64,000 nucleotides of DNA, from assembly GCA_020444475.1 (NCBI GenBank), contig JAHLKV010000002.1:682001-746000 (forward strand), given 5' to 3'. The DNA is from a bacterium. Lineage in GTDB: Bacteria > Zixibacteria > MSB-5A5 > GN15 > FEB-12. Below are positions 33,492 to 41,837 of this stretch, one piece after another. The translations under genes and the position numbers were made by a program. The notes under the pieces were generated by a model, which was not told the origin of the DNA, made no database searches, and saw only the letters and a program-made list of their open reading frames with translations. Numbering within the stretch: the first letter of the stretch is position 1; each line of letters begins with the position of its first letter.

Positions 33492-35573
33492 TTATTCCAC
33501 CTGAACCTGCACCGTCAGTGTCGCCGTGTTCGTCGTATAATCCTCCGGCGGCGCCGTCCACGTCCACGTCGTGTCTCCCATCTCGCCAGACTCATCGGCG
33601 GTAAACACCAGCGGCCCCTCCGGCCACACCGCCATCCCAAGTCCATAGTGAAGCGTGTCAACCGTTCCGACACCGCCCGCGGTAATCACGCCGGCAAAAA
33701 TATAATCGTTGAGCGAAACACTCGCCCCGAACACGAAATCGATACTTCGCCCGTCGTCCATAGTCACCGACTGTATGTTCATCACCGCCCGGCAGGGATA
33801 CGTCGAGTCGCCGCCGATCGTATTGTAGCTGTAGCAGACGTACGATGATTCTTCGTGGCTGTAAATGCAGTTTTCATAGGAATAGTCACGCGTCAGCTTG
33901 CCTTCGCAGCCCGATATGCAGACACCGGTCTCTCGACCGACTGTCGTTCCCGTGCCGGAGAGCGTGGCGTGCGCCCGACTGGATGCTCCCTCGCCGGGCG
34001 GATTCCAATCATACAGGTAGTCATATGAAATAGTCGTGGTTACGGAGAAATTTACGAACCGCACCGATACCTGTCCATCCGCTGCAATCCACTCCTCGTC
34101 GTCGGCATCGTATGCTTCCGCCCGGAGTGTCCAGTCTTCGTACGCCTGACAGTTCCAGTCTACCGAGCGGGGAGAAACAGCGAACCCACCATCACCCGAT
34201 TCATTCGTGCTGCCCGATGAGAAATGATGCGTGTCATCGTTCTTGAAGATACGCACCGGCACGCCGCCCTGGGGCGTACCGCTTGCTCCCTCGACATGCA
34301 CGTTGAGCGAACAGACATAGCTGTACGGATCTCCGTAGTACGCGTCAGGACTCCACGCTACACGGTATATGGTCGTTTGCGCGGGTGCCGTAAGTGTGGC
34401 GACATAATCCGACTGGCAGCAGTCATTATACCACGCCTGCACCTGCGCCAGATAAGCGGCATCGGGCTCAAGCTGAGCGGTAACCACATAGCCCGCTGCA
34501 CCGAGATCCAACACATACGCCAACAGGTCCTGCCCGTCGCAGTCCTCCTGCTGGCACATCTGCTGCCCCTGCGTGGCGCACGTGTGAGCCCGTTCGCTGA
34601 TATACAGAAGCATCTGATTAATCACACTCGTACATGCCGTCCCCACTGCCGTTGCGGACACCAACGCTCCAAGATGGATCAATTCTTCCCTGCGGTACCT
34701 GACATAGTCGATCTGGTCGGACGCCTCATCGCCTGCGATCAACGTCTGTATCGCCGTCCAATGGCTGGCCACAAGCTGGCTGATGTCGTAGTCTACCTGA
34801 TCATTAAACGAAGGGCACGGGATCCAACCCTGGCCGGAGAAATACGGATCGTCGCGGTAGTTGCCGGCCTTCATATCGAGCAGTGGGATTACCGAAGCCA
34901 CAAACGATGGTGTGCCGCACAGCGCCTCGGCGGTTGCATGGAGACCATTGTAAACTCCCAGCAGAGTCGCACACTCCCCCTCCTGAGTAGGAATATTGGC
35001 CGTTGCATACCCGCTAAAATGAGTCACGAGACATTCCAGCCGATGATTCACCATGTCGACCCGGGTTGAGCACGGGAAAAACACCCCGGCCACTTCGTCG
35101 AAATACAAGACAGTCGACCCACTGTCGAGCGGGAACGGCTGCCCCGGCGGCAGCTGAATACGAAGGATAGCGGGGGTATCAAACGTCAACCCGGCCGGTT
35201 CACACATGATGCCCGGAAATTGGATCCCCGTTCCGCCACCCGCATCGATCGCCTGAATAAACAGCTGCGCATCCAGCTCGAACGTATCAAGCGGCGTCAA
35301 TGTGACCGTCGTGCTCGTGGCGAGAGCGTTCGCCGGGATCGTTAACCGAAACGTGACGTTGTCTTCGGTAACCACGGTGATTTCTTCATCCGTGTCATGA
35401 CTGACATACTCGGATTCGGCCAGGCTCTGATCGCCTATCGCCGTGATCGAAACCGTCGTCTGGTTGGTATCCGGTCCGGGACCGTGGTCATTATCGTCGG
35501 AGTTGGTCCCGGAGTCGGAACATACGAGCGCGAACATGGCGGTGAGAAATACAAGCAGAAGCAGCTTCTTCAT
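33492..35573 (-). CDS. Large secreted lipoprotein with ZU5-like region
   Basis: 693 residues from ATG 35573. The N-terminus MKKLLLLVFLTAMFALVCSDSG is a lipoprotein-like signal, followed by a Ser/Asp/Pro linker. At about 45-190, 'VTEDNVTFRLTIPANALATSTTVTLTPL' and later 'FDEVAGVFFPCSTRVDMVNHRLECLVTHFSGYAT' match ZU5-like beta domains seen in surface proteins of FCB bacteria. The rest is rich in Cys, with repeated Tyr/Ser-rich beta segments, and resembles Ig-like material ('VHVEGASGTPQGGVPVRIFKND'). No enzyme motif is visible. It is monocistronic. Confidence 0.8.
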   Translation of the reverse strand: MKKLLLLVFLTAMFALVCSDSGTNSDDNDHGPGPDTNQTTVSITAIGDQSLAESEYVSHDTDEEITVVTEDNVTFRLTIPANALATSTTVTLTPLDTFELDAQLFIQAIDAGGGTGIQFPGIMCEPAGLTFDTPAILRIQLPPGQPFPLDSGSTVLYFDEVAGVFFPCSTRVDMVNHRLECLVTHFSGYATANIPTQEGECATLLGVYNGLHATAEALCGTPSFVASVIPLLDMKAGNYRDDPYFSGQGWIPCPSFNDQVDYDISQLVASHWTAIQTLIAGDEASDQIDYVRYRREELIHLGALVSATAVGTACTSVINQMLLYISERAHTCATQGQQMCQQEDCDGQDLLAYVLDLGAAGYVVTAQLEPDAAYLAQVQAWYNDCCQSDYVATLTAPAQTTIYRVAWSPDAYYGDPYSYVCSLNVHVEGASGTPQGGVPVRIFKNDDTHHFSSGSTNESGDGGFAVSPRSVDWNCQAYEDWTLRAEAYDADDEEWIAADGQVSVRFVNFSVTTTISYDYLYDWNPPGEGASSRAHATLSGTGTTVGRETGVCISGCEGKLTRDYSYENCIYSHEESSYVCYSYNTIGGDSTYPCRAVMNIQSVTMDDGRSIDFVFGASVSLNDYIFAGVITAGGVGTVDTLHYGLGMAVWPEGPLVFTADESGEMGDTTWTWTAPPEDYTTNTATLTVQVQVE

Positions 35574-35658
35574 GAGGACGTCCCCTCTGAGCACAAACGT
35601 GGAGTATTCTATACATAATAATATACCGTATCCGTTCCGAAAGGCAAGGGGGAGTATG

Positions 35659-35690
35659 AAAAAGGCTGTCGGTCGTTTCGACCGACAGCC
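35659..35690 (-). terminator. Rho-independent terminator after the BlaR1-like gene
   Basis: GGCTGTCGGTC and GACCGACAGCC form an 11-pair perfect stem around a 5-base loop. On the minus strand it is followed by TTTTT. Confidence 0.85.
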
Positions 35691-35716
35691 TCACGATATC
35701 AGCGACGCGGCATCAG

Positions 35717-37243
35717 CTATTGTTTGCCATCGTCCTCGAGCTTGAAGTCGATATTGTAGGTAACCCAGGTTGCCACCGGTTTACCGTTCGCGATACCCGG
35801 CTTGAACCGTGCCGTCTTCGCGCACATCAGTGCCGCATTATCAAGTGACTCATTGCCCGAGCTTTTAGCTATGAGCACCTCGCGGCTGTTGCCCTCTTTG
35901 TCGACCAGCGCTTTCACCCATACCGTCCCCTGAATACCCGCCTTCTTCGCCAATCGCGGATACTCCGGCGGCACCATCTTCAGCATCTCGGGAAACACTT
36001 CCACTGCGACGAATTCGTTCTCGCCGGGGAGCTGTTCCTGCTCCTGGAACTGCTTCTCTTTCTCCTTGAGCTGCATCTCTTTCAGCTGCTTGTTCTTCGC
36101 TTCTTCCTGCTTCGCCTTCTCTTGCGACGTGACATTGGTGGCATCCCCGGCCTGTATCTCCTTTAACTTCTTCTTCGCCTCTTCCTGTTTCGCTTTCTCT
36201 TTCGCAGCGACTTTGGTCGTATCTCCGGCTTGCACCTGCCACGCAGCGATCGGCAACAGCAGCACCGCGGCGAGAACGGCGACAAGGAACCTCATGCGAT
36301 GCGACAGGCGCGTCGCTCTCTGTCGGTCATTCAGAATGGACATCAATCGTCCCTCCATGTTTGTTGTTCGCGCCATTGTCGCTCCTACGGCTATCGCCCA
36401 ACGGGGTCGTGCGGCGGCGCGCAGCACATCTATCAGACACTGAGCGTACGACTCAGGACTTGTCCCGTCCGCAAGGACGGCGTCATCGCACGCCCGTTCA
36501 CATTCATTCAGAAACCGTCCGTACAGCAGCCGGACGATCGGATTGAACCAGTGAACCGCCCGGGTTATATTGCCCAATCCAATCCACAGCGTATCGAATC
36601 TCTTGACATGGAAATACTCGTGCAGCAGAACCATCCGAACTCTCCGCTCCGACCACCGCCATGCATCCTCCGGCAGGACAATGACACCGTGCCGCGCCCC
36701 GACCGCAAACGGCACCGCCGTGGCGCCTACGACGACAGGAACGGATTCGGGTATCCCGGCCGACGCCGTGAGGGAGAGCCGCTCGGTCGAATCTCGGAAA
36801 GACTGCGCCTCTCTAACAATTCGTGTCACCGCACGCTGGCCAACCATCATGCGCACCACATTGAACAACACGCCGACCAACCACAGCCCTGCACCGATTG
36901 CCAGCCAAAAGGTCAGAGTGCTCTCAGTCTCCGCTGGGGCGGAACTCGGTGTGACCGGCGAAACCAACAGCACGACCTGACCGGGGAGAATCGATGTCAA
37001 CCGCTCGGTCACGCCGAAATCCCAGCGCGGCAGGAAGGAGGTCACTACCGGCATCACCACGACTGTCACCAAAGAGATCTTCGCGATCAGATATCGCACC
37101 AGCGCCGAGCTGTTCCTCAAAGACGCGAGCACGCCCAGCGCAACTGCACTCACCGCGCTCGCTTTCACAAAGTAAACAAGCAATCCCCACGCGAGCGGAT
37201 ACAACCACGCTCCGCCGCCGAGCATGTCAGAAAACGCGTTCAT
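35717..37243 (-). CDS. BlaR1-like M56 peptidase with TonB C-terminal domain
   Basis: 508 residues. The N-terminal part has four membrane helices and an M56 zinc-peptidase motif 'LLHEYFHVKRFD' (HExxH at about residues 206-210) plus 'ERACDDAVL'. A single helix follows ('MRFLVAVLAAVLLLPIAAW'), then a Lys/Glu/Gln-rich coiled-coil with tandem repeats, then a TonB C-terminal domain ('PPEYPRLAKKAGIQGTVWVKALVDKEGN'). In place of the usual penicillin-sensing domain there is TonB-like energy-transducing or receptor-contacting sequence. It overlaps BlaI by 4 bases. The cleaved target is probably BlaI. Confidence 0.88.
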   Translation of the reverse strand: MNAFSDMLGGGAWLYPLAWGLLVYFVKASAVSAVALGVLASLRNSSALVRYLIAKISLVTVVVMPVVTSFLPRWDFGVTERLTSILPGQVVLLVSPVTPSSAPAETESTLTFWLAIGAGLWLVGVLFNVVRMMVGQRAVTRIVREAQSFRDSTERLSLTASAGIPESVPVVVGATAVPFAVGARHGVIVLPEDAWRWSERRVRMVLLHEYFHVKRFDTLWIGLGNITRAVHWFNPIVRLLYGRFLNECERACDDAVLADGTSPESYAQCLIDVLRAAARPRWAIAVGATMARTTNMEGRLMSILNDRQRATRLSHRMRFLVAVLAAVLLLPIAAWQVQAGDTTKVAAKEKAKQEEAKKKLKEIQAGDATNVTSQEKAKQEEAKNKQLKEMQLKEKEKQFQEQEQLPGENEFVAVEVFPEMLKMVPPEYPRLAKKAGIQGTVWVKALVDKEGNSREVLIAKSSGNESLDNAALMCAKTARFKPGIANGKPVATWVTYNIDFKLEDDGKQ

Positions 37244-37644
37244 TTCTCGTTCCTCTTCCGACGCGATGTCCGCACCAGCTCCTCGAGTCGATCAAACTCC
37301 TCATCAGACAGCCGGGCTCCCTTGAGGTTTACCAGCGATGCCACCACGCCGGCCACCGAACCATCGTAAAACGTGTGCACCACATGCTTCAGCGCCGACT
37401 CGCCGGCCGTATCGGCACTGACGGTCGGACGGTACACGTACGCCCGCCCCTCCTGACGGTGCGTTACCAGCTTTTTGTCCACGAGAATACCCAGCAACGC
37501 CCGCACTGCCGAATAGCTGGGCGCATCCGGCAGACCACTGCGAACCACCGTCACCGTCGCCTCCCCCTCCCGAAAGAGGACATCCATTATCTGCCGCTCT
37601 CGGCGGCTGAGCTGATTGAGTGATTTGTTGTTCTTCATATTCAT
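37240..37644 (-). CDS. BlaI/MecI family transcriptional repressor
   Basis: 134 residues from ATG 37644. The winged helix 'NQLSRRERQIMDVLFREGEATVTVVRSGLPDAPSYSAVRALLGILVDKKLVTHRQEGRAYVY' type region (core words PSYSAVRALLGIL and HRQEGRAYVYRP) is the BlaI/MecI DNA-binding domain, followed by a dimerisation helix. An ATG at 37656 is also possible. Two operators lie upstream at 37681 and 37724. It is paired with the M56 sensor protease, which should inactivate it. Confidence 0.93.
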   Translation of the reverse strand: MNMKNNKSLNQLSRRERQIMDVLFREGEATVTVVRSGLPDAPSYSAVRALLGILVDKKLVTHRQEGRAYVYRPTVSADTAGESALKHVVHTFYDGSVAGVVASLVNLKGARLSDEEFDRLEELVRTSRRKRNEK

Positions 37645-37680
37645 ACGACGATTCATCTGTCCATTTAGTCTATCAGTTTC

Positions 37681-37696
37681 TGCTAAAAATTTAGCA
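37681..37696. promoter_or_regulatory. BlaI operator candidate 1
   Basis: TGCTAAAAATTTAGCA is a palindrome with two central bases, 37 bases upstream of the BlaI start. It shares the TGCTAA half-site with operator 2. Confidence 0.7.
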
Positions 37697-37723
37697 TATA
37701 AAACCCGCCCCGGCAAGCACAAA

Positions 37724-37741
37724 ATGCTAAAAAATTAGCAT
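37724..37741. promoter_or_regulatory. BlaI operator candidate 2
   Basis: ATGCTAAAAAATTAGCAT has seven-base half-sites and four central bases. Its centre is 44 bases from that of operator 1, about four helical turns, so two repressor dimers could sit on one face of the DNA. Confidence 0.7.
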
Positions 37742-37971
37742 ACCCGGGCCCCTCCCGCCGCCACCCCAGGGCCGCGCTCTTCCAACCGACAACACCGCAA
37801 CCACTTCTGTGAGCCTCTCAGCATCCAGAAAGGCCTCCGGCCACCGAACTCTCATTAATAGGACCTCTCTCCGGCTTCCATCTGCATTAATCCTTTCGTA
37901 TCACCCGACTGTCCAACACAGCGAAAGAGAGAAACTACATTACCGGCGGAACCGGACGGAAGAGAAGGATT

Positions 37972-39231
37972 ATGAAACGACTCCTTATATATGTTAGTGT
38001 CATTGTCGCCCTGGTCGTCGGCGCCTACCTCCTGATATACGGCCTCCCCGGCTCCTCTCCAGTCAGCTACACCTTCGCCACCGTCACGCGAGGCGATGTC
38101 GAAACCACTGTCTCCGCCACCGGTACTCTTTCGCCGGTGACCACTATCGAGGTCGGCACCCAGGTCTCCGGCACCATCGACTCCATCTTCGTCGACTTCA
38201 ACGACACCGTCAAAGCCGGCCAGATCCTTGTGGTCCTCGACACCCTGCTGCTCAAAGCTTCCGTTATCGACGCCGAAGCTTCGGTCGAGAAAGCCGAAGC
38301 TCAGGTCGCGCAGGCCCAGGCCGACTACGACCGCAATAAGACCCTCTTCGATAAGAAACTCATCTCCGAATCCGAATGGCTGCCCTATGCGATAAATCTC
38401 AAATCACAGCAGGCGACCCGCAAGTCCGCCGAAGCATCCCTCGACCGTGCCCGCCGCAACCTCGACTACGCCGTCATCCGCTCGCCTATCGACGGCATCG
38501 TCATCGGTCGATCGGTCGAAGCCGGGCAGACTGTCGCCGCCAGCCTCTCGACCCCGACACTCTTCACCATTGCCCAGGACCTCGCCTCGATGGAGATCCT
38601 GGCTGATGTCGACGAAAGCGATATCGGCGAAATCAAAGTCGGTCAGGATGTCCGGTTCGAAGTTGCGTCGTACATCGACAAAGAGTTCACCGGTACCGTT
38701 ACCCAGATCAGACTGCAGCCGCAGACCATCTCCAATGTTGTCACCTACACGGTCGTTGTCGAAGCGCCCAACACCGACAACCTGTTGCTGCCGGGTATGA
38801 CCGCCACCGTCGACTTCATCACCGAACGACACACCAATGTTCTCATGGTTCCCAGCAAGGCCCTCCGCTTCCGGCCCACCGAAGATCAACTCGCTGCCGT
38901 CCGCAAGCGGCGTGAAGCCACTCGTCCCGAGACCACCGACTCCACTCGCGCCACCAGCGCGCGACGCGCATTCGCCGGCGCCCGATCCGCCCAGCCGCCG
39001 GAAAACGCCGGCACGGTCTGGTTCCTCGACTCCCTCGGACAAATCGCCCCCGCGCCCGTGCAGACCGGCATGACCGACGGCTCCAATATCGAGATCGTCC
39101 GCTCACCCGTCCTCTCTGAAGGCATGCAGATCATCGCCGGCGAATCATCCAGCGAAGAGTCCTCGAGCACCACCACTACCACCGAACAGCGCCGGCCAAT
39201 GAACGGCCCTCCCGGAATGCGACCGTTCTAA
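37972..39231 (+). CDS. MacA-like periplasmic efflux adaptor
   Basis: 419 residues. An N-terminal anchor (LLIYVSVIVALVVGAYLLIYG) is followed by a lipoyl half ('SATGTLSPVTTIEVGTQVSGTIDSIFVDFNDTVKAGQ' core, words GTQVSGTI), a hairpin coiled coil rich in Ala/Lys/Glu (about 95-170), the second lipoyl half ('DYAVIRSPIDGIVIGR') and beta-barrel and membrane-proximal domains. This is the HlyD/MacA adaptor fold, linking an inner-membrane ABC pump to a TolC-like channel. AGAAGGA is upstream of ATG 37972. First of three genes; a Thr/Ser-rich tail ends it. Confidence 0.92.
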   Translation: MKRLLIYVSVIVALVVGAYLLIYGLPGSSPVSYTFATVTRGDVETTVSATGTLSPVTTIEVGTQVSGTIDSIFVDFNDTVKAGQILVVLDTLLLKASVIDAEASVEKAEAQVAQAQADYDRNKTLFDKKLISESEWLPYAINLKSQQATRKSAEASLDRARRNLDYAVIRSPIDGIVIGRSVEAGQTVAASLSTPTLFTIAQDLASMEILADVDESDIGEIKVGQDVRFEVASYIDKEFTGTVTQIRLQPQTISNVVTYTVVVEAPNTDNLLLPGMTATVDFITERHTNVLMVPSKALRFRPTEDQLAAVRKRREATRPETTDSTRATSARRAFAGARSAQPPENAGTVWFLDSLGQIAPAPVQTGMTDGSNIEIVRSPVLSEGMQIIAGESSSEESSSTTTTTEQRRPMNGPPGMRPF

Positions 39232-39254
39232 CGACCACACGAAGGACACCGCAC

Positions 39255-39995
39255 ATGCCTGCAGTCATAGAGACAAAACACCTGACCCGCGTCTTCCAGA
39301 TCGGTGACATCGCCGTCCACGCCCTCCGCGGTATCGACCTGACTATCAACCACGGCGAATTTGTCGCTATCATGGGCTCCTCCGGATCAGGCAAGTCGAC
39401 CCTCATGAACCTCCTCGGCTGCCTCGACACGCCTACCGAGGGGGCGTACCTCCTCGATGGTGAACGGGTCGAGAACCTGACCAAAACCCAGCGCGCCACC
39501 GTGCGAAACCGCAAGATCGGTTTCGTCTTTCAGGGTTTCAACCTGCTCGCCAGAACATCGGCTTTGGAGAATGTTGAACTTCCGCTGTTCTACAACCGCA
39601 ACAACGGCATCAAGCAGGATCACTCGAATGCGATCGACGCCCTCACCCGCGTCGGACTGGCCGAACGACTCGACCACACCCCCAGCCAGCTCTCCGGCGG
39701 ACAGCAACAGCGTGTCGCTATCGCTCGCGCCTTGGTCAACCACCCGTCGATTATCCTTGCCGATGAACCGACCGGCAACCTCGACACCACCACCTCCATC
39801 GAAATCATCTCGCTCTTCCAGGACCTCAACGACTCCGGCGTCACCGTCATCGTCGTCACCCACGAGCACGACATCGCCCGGTACGCCAAACGTGTCGTCG
39901 AACTTCGCGACGGTCTGATCATCCACGATGAACCCGTGCGCGAACGCCGCGACGCACGCGTCGACATGGCTAACCTCCAAACGGTGGTGAGGTAG
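39255..39995 (+). CDS. ABC transporter ATPase, MacB type
   Basis: 246 residues. Walker A 'GSSGSGKST', Q-loop 'VFQGFNLL', ABC signature 'LSGGQQQRVAIARAL', Walker B 'IILADEPTGNLD' and H-loop 'VVTHEHD' are all intact. It belongs to the MacB/LolD-like class with the permease as a separate protein. It lies between the adaptor and permease genes, 23 and 7 bases apart. It would energise export of a drug, peptide or lipid. Confidence 0.95.
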   Translation: MPAVIETKHLTRVFQIGDIAVHALRGIDLTINHGEFVAIMGSSGSGKSTLMNLLGCLDTPTEGAYLLDGERVENLTKTQRATVRNRKIGFVFQGFNLLARTSALENVELPLFYNRNNGIKQDHSNAIDALTRVGLAERLDHTPSQLSGGQQQRVAIARALVNHPSIILADEPTGNLDTTTSIEIISLFQDLNDSGVTVIVVTHEHDIARYAKRVVELRDGLIIHDEPVRERRDARVDMANLQTVVR

Positions 39996-40002
39996 ACACA
40001 CC

Positions 40003-41223
40003 ATGGCTGCCCTCTACAGATTCATCCGCGCCGCCTTCAGGAGTATCGCGAAGAACCGCATGCGAAGTCTGTTGACCTCGCTCGGCATCATCATCGGCGT
40101 CAGTGCCGTCATCGTTATGGTCGCCATCGCCAACGGCTCCTCGGCCCGTATCACCAACAGCATCGACTCGCTCGGTTCCAACCTCATCATGGTGATCCCC
40201 GGCACCATGACCACCGGCGGCGCCCGCATGGGAGCCGGCTCCTCCGACCGCTTTACGTTCGATGATGTCGAGCACGTCCGCGACAACGCCTCGCTGCTCT
40301 CCGCCGTCTCGTCGGTCATTCGCTCCGGCGATCAGGTCATCGGCGGCGGAACCAACTGGTACTCGACAATCTACGGTGTCGAACCCGCCTACCTCGCCAT
40401 CCGCTCCTGGGAGATTGACTACGGCGAAGCGTTCTCCGACAAAGATGTCGCCGCCCGACGCAAAGTAGCCGTCCTCGGTGCAACCGTCGCCGAAGAGCTG
40501 TTCGGCGATGCCGACGCGGTCGGCCAGACCGTCCGCATCCGCAACATCCCCTTTAAAGTCATCGGCGTGCTCAAAAGCAAAGGACAAAACGCCATGGGGC
40601 AGGATCAGGACGATGTCATCCTTGCTCCCTCCACCAGCGTGCTGTACAGACTGAAAGGCGGCCAGTGGGTAGACATGATCAACGCCAGCGCCGTCTCGAC
40701 CGGGAAGGTCGAACCGGCCATTACCGAACTGACCGCCCTCATGCGCCAGGCGCACGACCTCAAAGACGGTCAGGAGGACGACTTCACTATCCGAAGTCAG
40801 GCCGAGATAATGGCGATGGTGAGTGAGACGACTCAGACCATGACGCTGCTGCTTGGCTCGATCGCCGCGGTCTCGCTGCTGGTGGGCGGCATCGGCATCA
40901 TGAACATCATGCTGGTCTCCGTCACCGAGCGCACTCGCGAAATCGGTATCAGACTGTCGGTGGGTGCCCGCGAGACCGATATCCTCGTGCAGTTTCTCAC
41001 CGAAGCGGTCGTGCTGAGTGTGACCGGCGGCCTGATCGGAATCGGACTTTCGGCCGGTATTGTCGGCGGCCTGAACCAGTGGACCGAACTTGACGCCATC
41101 ATCACCCCGGAGATCGTCGCCCTGTCGTTTCTGTTCTCCGCGGCGGTCGGCATCTTTTTTGGTTTCTACCCGGCCCGCAAAGCCGCCCAGCTCGACCCCA
41201 TCGACGCCTTGCGACATGAGTAA
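40003..41223 (+). CDS. FtsX-like ABC permease, MacB type
   Basis: 406 residues. A first membrane helix (RSLLTSLGIIIGVSAVIVMVAIANG) precedes a large periplasmic MacB_PCD domain, and three C-terminal helices follow ('LLLGSIAAVSLLVGGIGIMNIMLVSVTERTREIGIRLSVGA' core, words GGIGIMNIMLVSVTERTREIG). The 'ERTREIG' coupling motif is conserved. It forms the type VII (mechanotransmission) transporter with the two genes upstream. It is followed at once by a nested hairpin at 41228. Confidence 0.95.
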   Translation: MAALYRFIRAAFRSIAKNRMRSLLTSLGIIIGVSAVIVMVAIANGSSARITNSIDSLGSNLIMVIPGTMTTGGARMGAGSSDRFTFDDVEHVRDNASLLSAVSSVIRSGDQVIGGGTNWYSTIYGVEPAYLAIRSWEIDYGEAFSDKDVAARRKVAVLGATVAEELFGDADAVGQTVRIRNIPFKVIGVLKSKGQNAMGQDQDDVILAPSTSVLYRLKGGQWVDMINASAVSTGKVEPAITELTALMRQAHDLKDGQEDDFTIRSQAEIMAMVSETTQTMTLLLGSIAAVSLLVGGIGIMNIMLVSVTERTREIGIRLSVGARETDILVQFLTEAVVLSVTGGLIGIGLSAGIVGGLNQWTELDAIITPEIVALSFLFSAAVGIFFGFYPARKAAQLDPIDALRHE

Positions 41224-41227
41224 CGTT

Positions 41228-41269
41228 GCGTCACGTGCTAGTCCGCCAACGGCGGACGACACGTGACGC
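41228..41269 (+). repeat. Nested inverted repeat (cruciform) after the permease gene
   Basis: Outer arms GCGTCACGTG and CACGTGACGC flank an inner pair GTCCGCC/GGCGGAC. There is no T-run. It could terminate or protect the efflux mRNA, or be a mobile repeat. Confidence 0.6.
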
Positions 41270-41279
41270 CCCCGCGAGT

Positions 41280-41362
41280 CACCCTGAGCCTGCCGCGGCT
41301 TGTCGAAAGGTGACGCAGCCCGAAGCTTGTGGCCCACCTAAAGTCCCCGCTCCTGCGGGGAC
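41280..41362. repeat. Dispersed intergenic repeat fragments
   Basis: A variant of the 'CACCCTGAGCCTG...TCGAAAGG' repeat seen at 45421 and 53371, followed by a hairpin GTCCCCGC/GCGGGGAC at 41343-41362. Confidence 0.5.
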
Positions 41363-41372
41363 GGCAGGTGGG

Positions 41373-41633
41373 GTCGCCCACAGCTTGCTGTGGGTACTCA
41401 ACGAATGAAAAGACAAGGGTACCCCACCGCTTGCGGTGGGCTCGGCGTGAGCCAAACTGGGCGGGTCGCCCACAGCTTGCTGTGGGTACTTAACGAATGA
41501 AAAGACCCGAGTACCCCACCGCTTGCGGTGGGCTCGGCGTGAGCCAAACTGGGCGAGTCGCCCACAGCTTGCTGTGGGTACGTAACGAATGAAAAGACCC
41601 GGGCACCCCACCCCTTGCGGTGGTCCGAGCCTT
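41373..41633. repeat. 92-bp tandem repeat array, about 2.8 copies
   Basis: The word GTCGCCCACAGC starts at 41373, 41465 and 41557, giving an exact 92-base period. Each unit contains two short perfect hairpins, CCCACAGC-TT-GCTGTGGG and CCCACCGC-TT-GCGGTGGG, joined by a 'ACGAATGAAAAGAC' linker. The third copy is partial and diverged. The layout resembles BIME/REP clusters and not a CRISPR, as there are no unique spacers. Confidence 0.85.
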
Positions 41634-41640
41634 CCATGTC

Positions 41641-41660
41641 ATTCCTGCGCAGGCAGGAAT
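41641..41660. repeat. Short palindromic repeat
   Basis: ATTCCTGC and GCAGGAAT form a perfect inverted repeat, of the type 'TCATTCC...GGAATC' found dispersed in many genomes. Confidence 0.5.
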
Positions 41661-41837
41661 CTACCAATGCCACCTAAACGTCACCACCTGTCGCATCACC
41701 CGACCCTCCAATCCCCTTGTCTTTCTACCGATCAACCGCTACTTTACCTGAAGACCGACAACGGTCCGCATCTCACTGCCCGGCGGGGACAGTGCGAGAT
41801 GTGTCATAGATATTGAAGCATGGGGGATTGATGTGGC

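Noticed and set aside
36230..37369. 379-codon plus-strand open frame opposite the BlaR1-like gene
   Set aside because: His/Arg/Gln-rich shadow; the M56 and TonB motifs are on the minus strand.
39970..41337. 455-codon minus-strand open frame opposite the permease gene
   Set aside because: Composition is Gly/Asp/His-rich shadow of a high-GC gene; the plus-strand FtsX-like permease is clear.
41373..41633. 92-bp repeat as a CRISPR array
   Set aside because: Units are contiguous near-identical copies with no unique spacers, and no cas genes are nearby.
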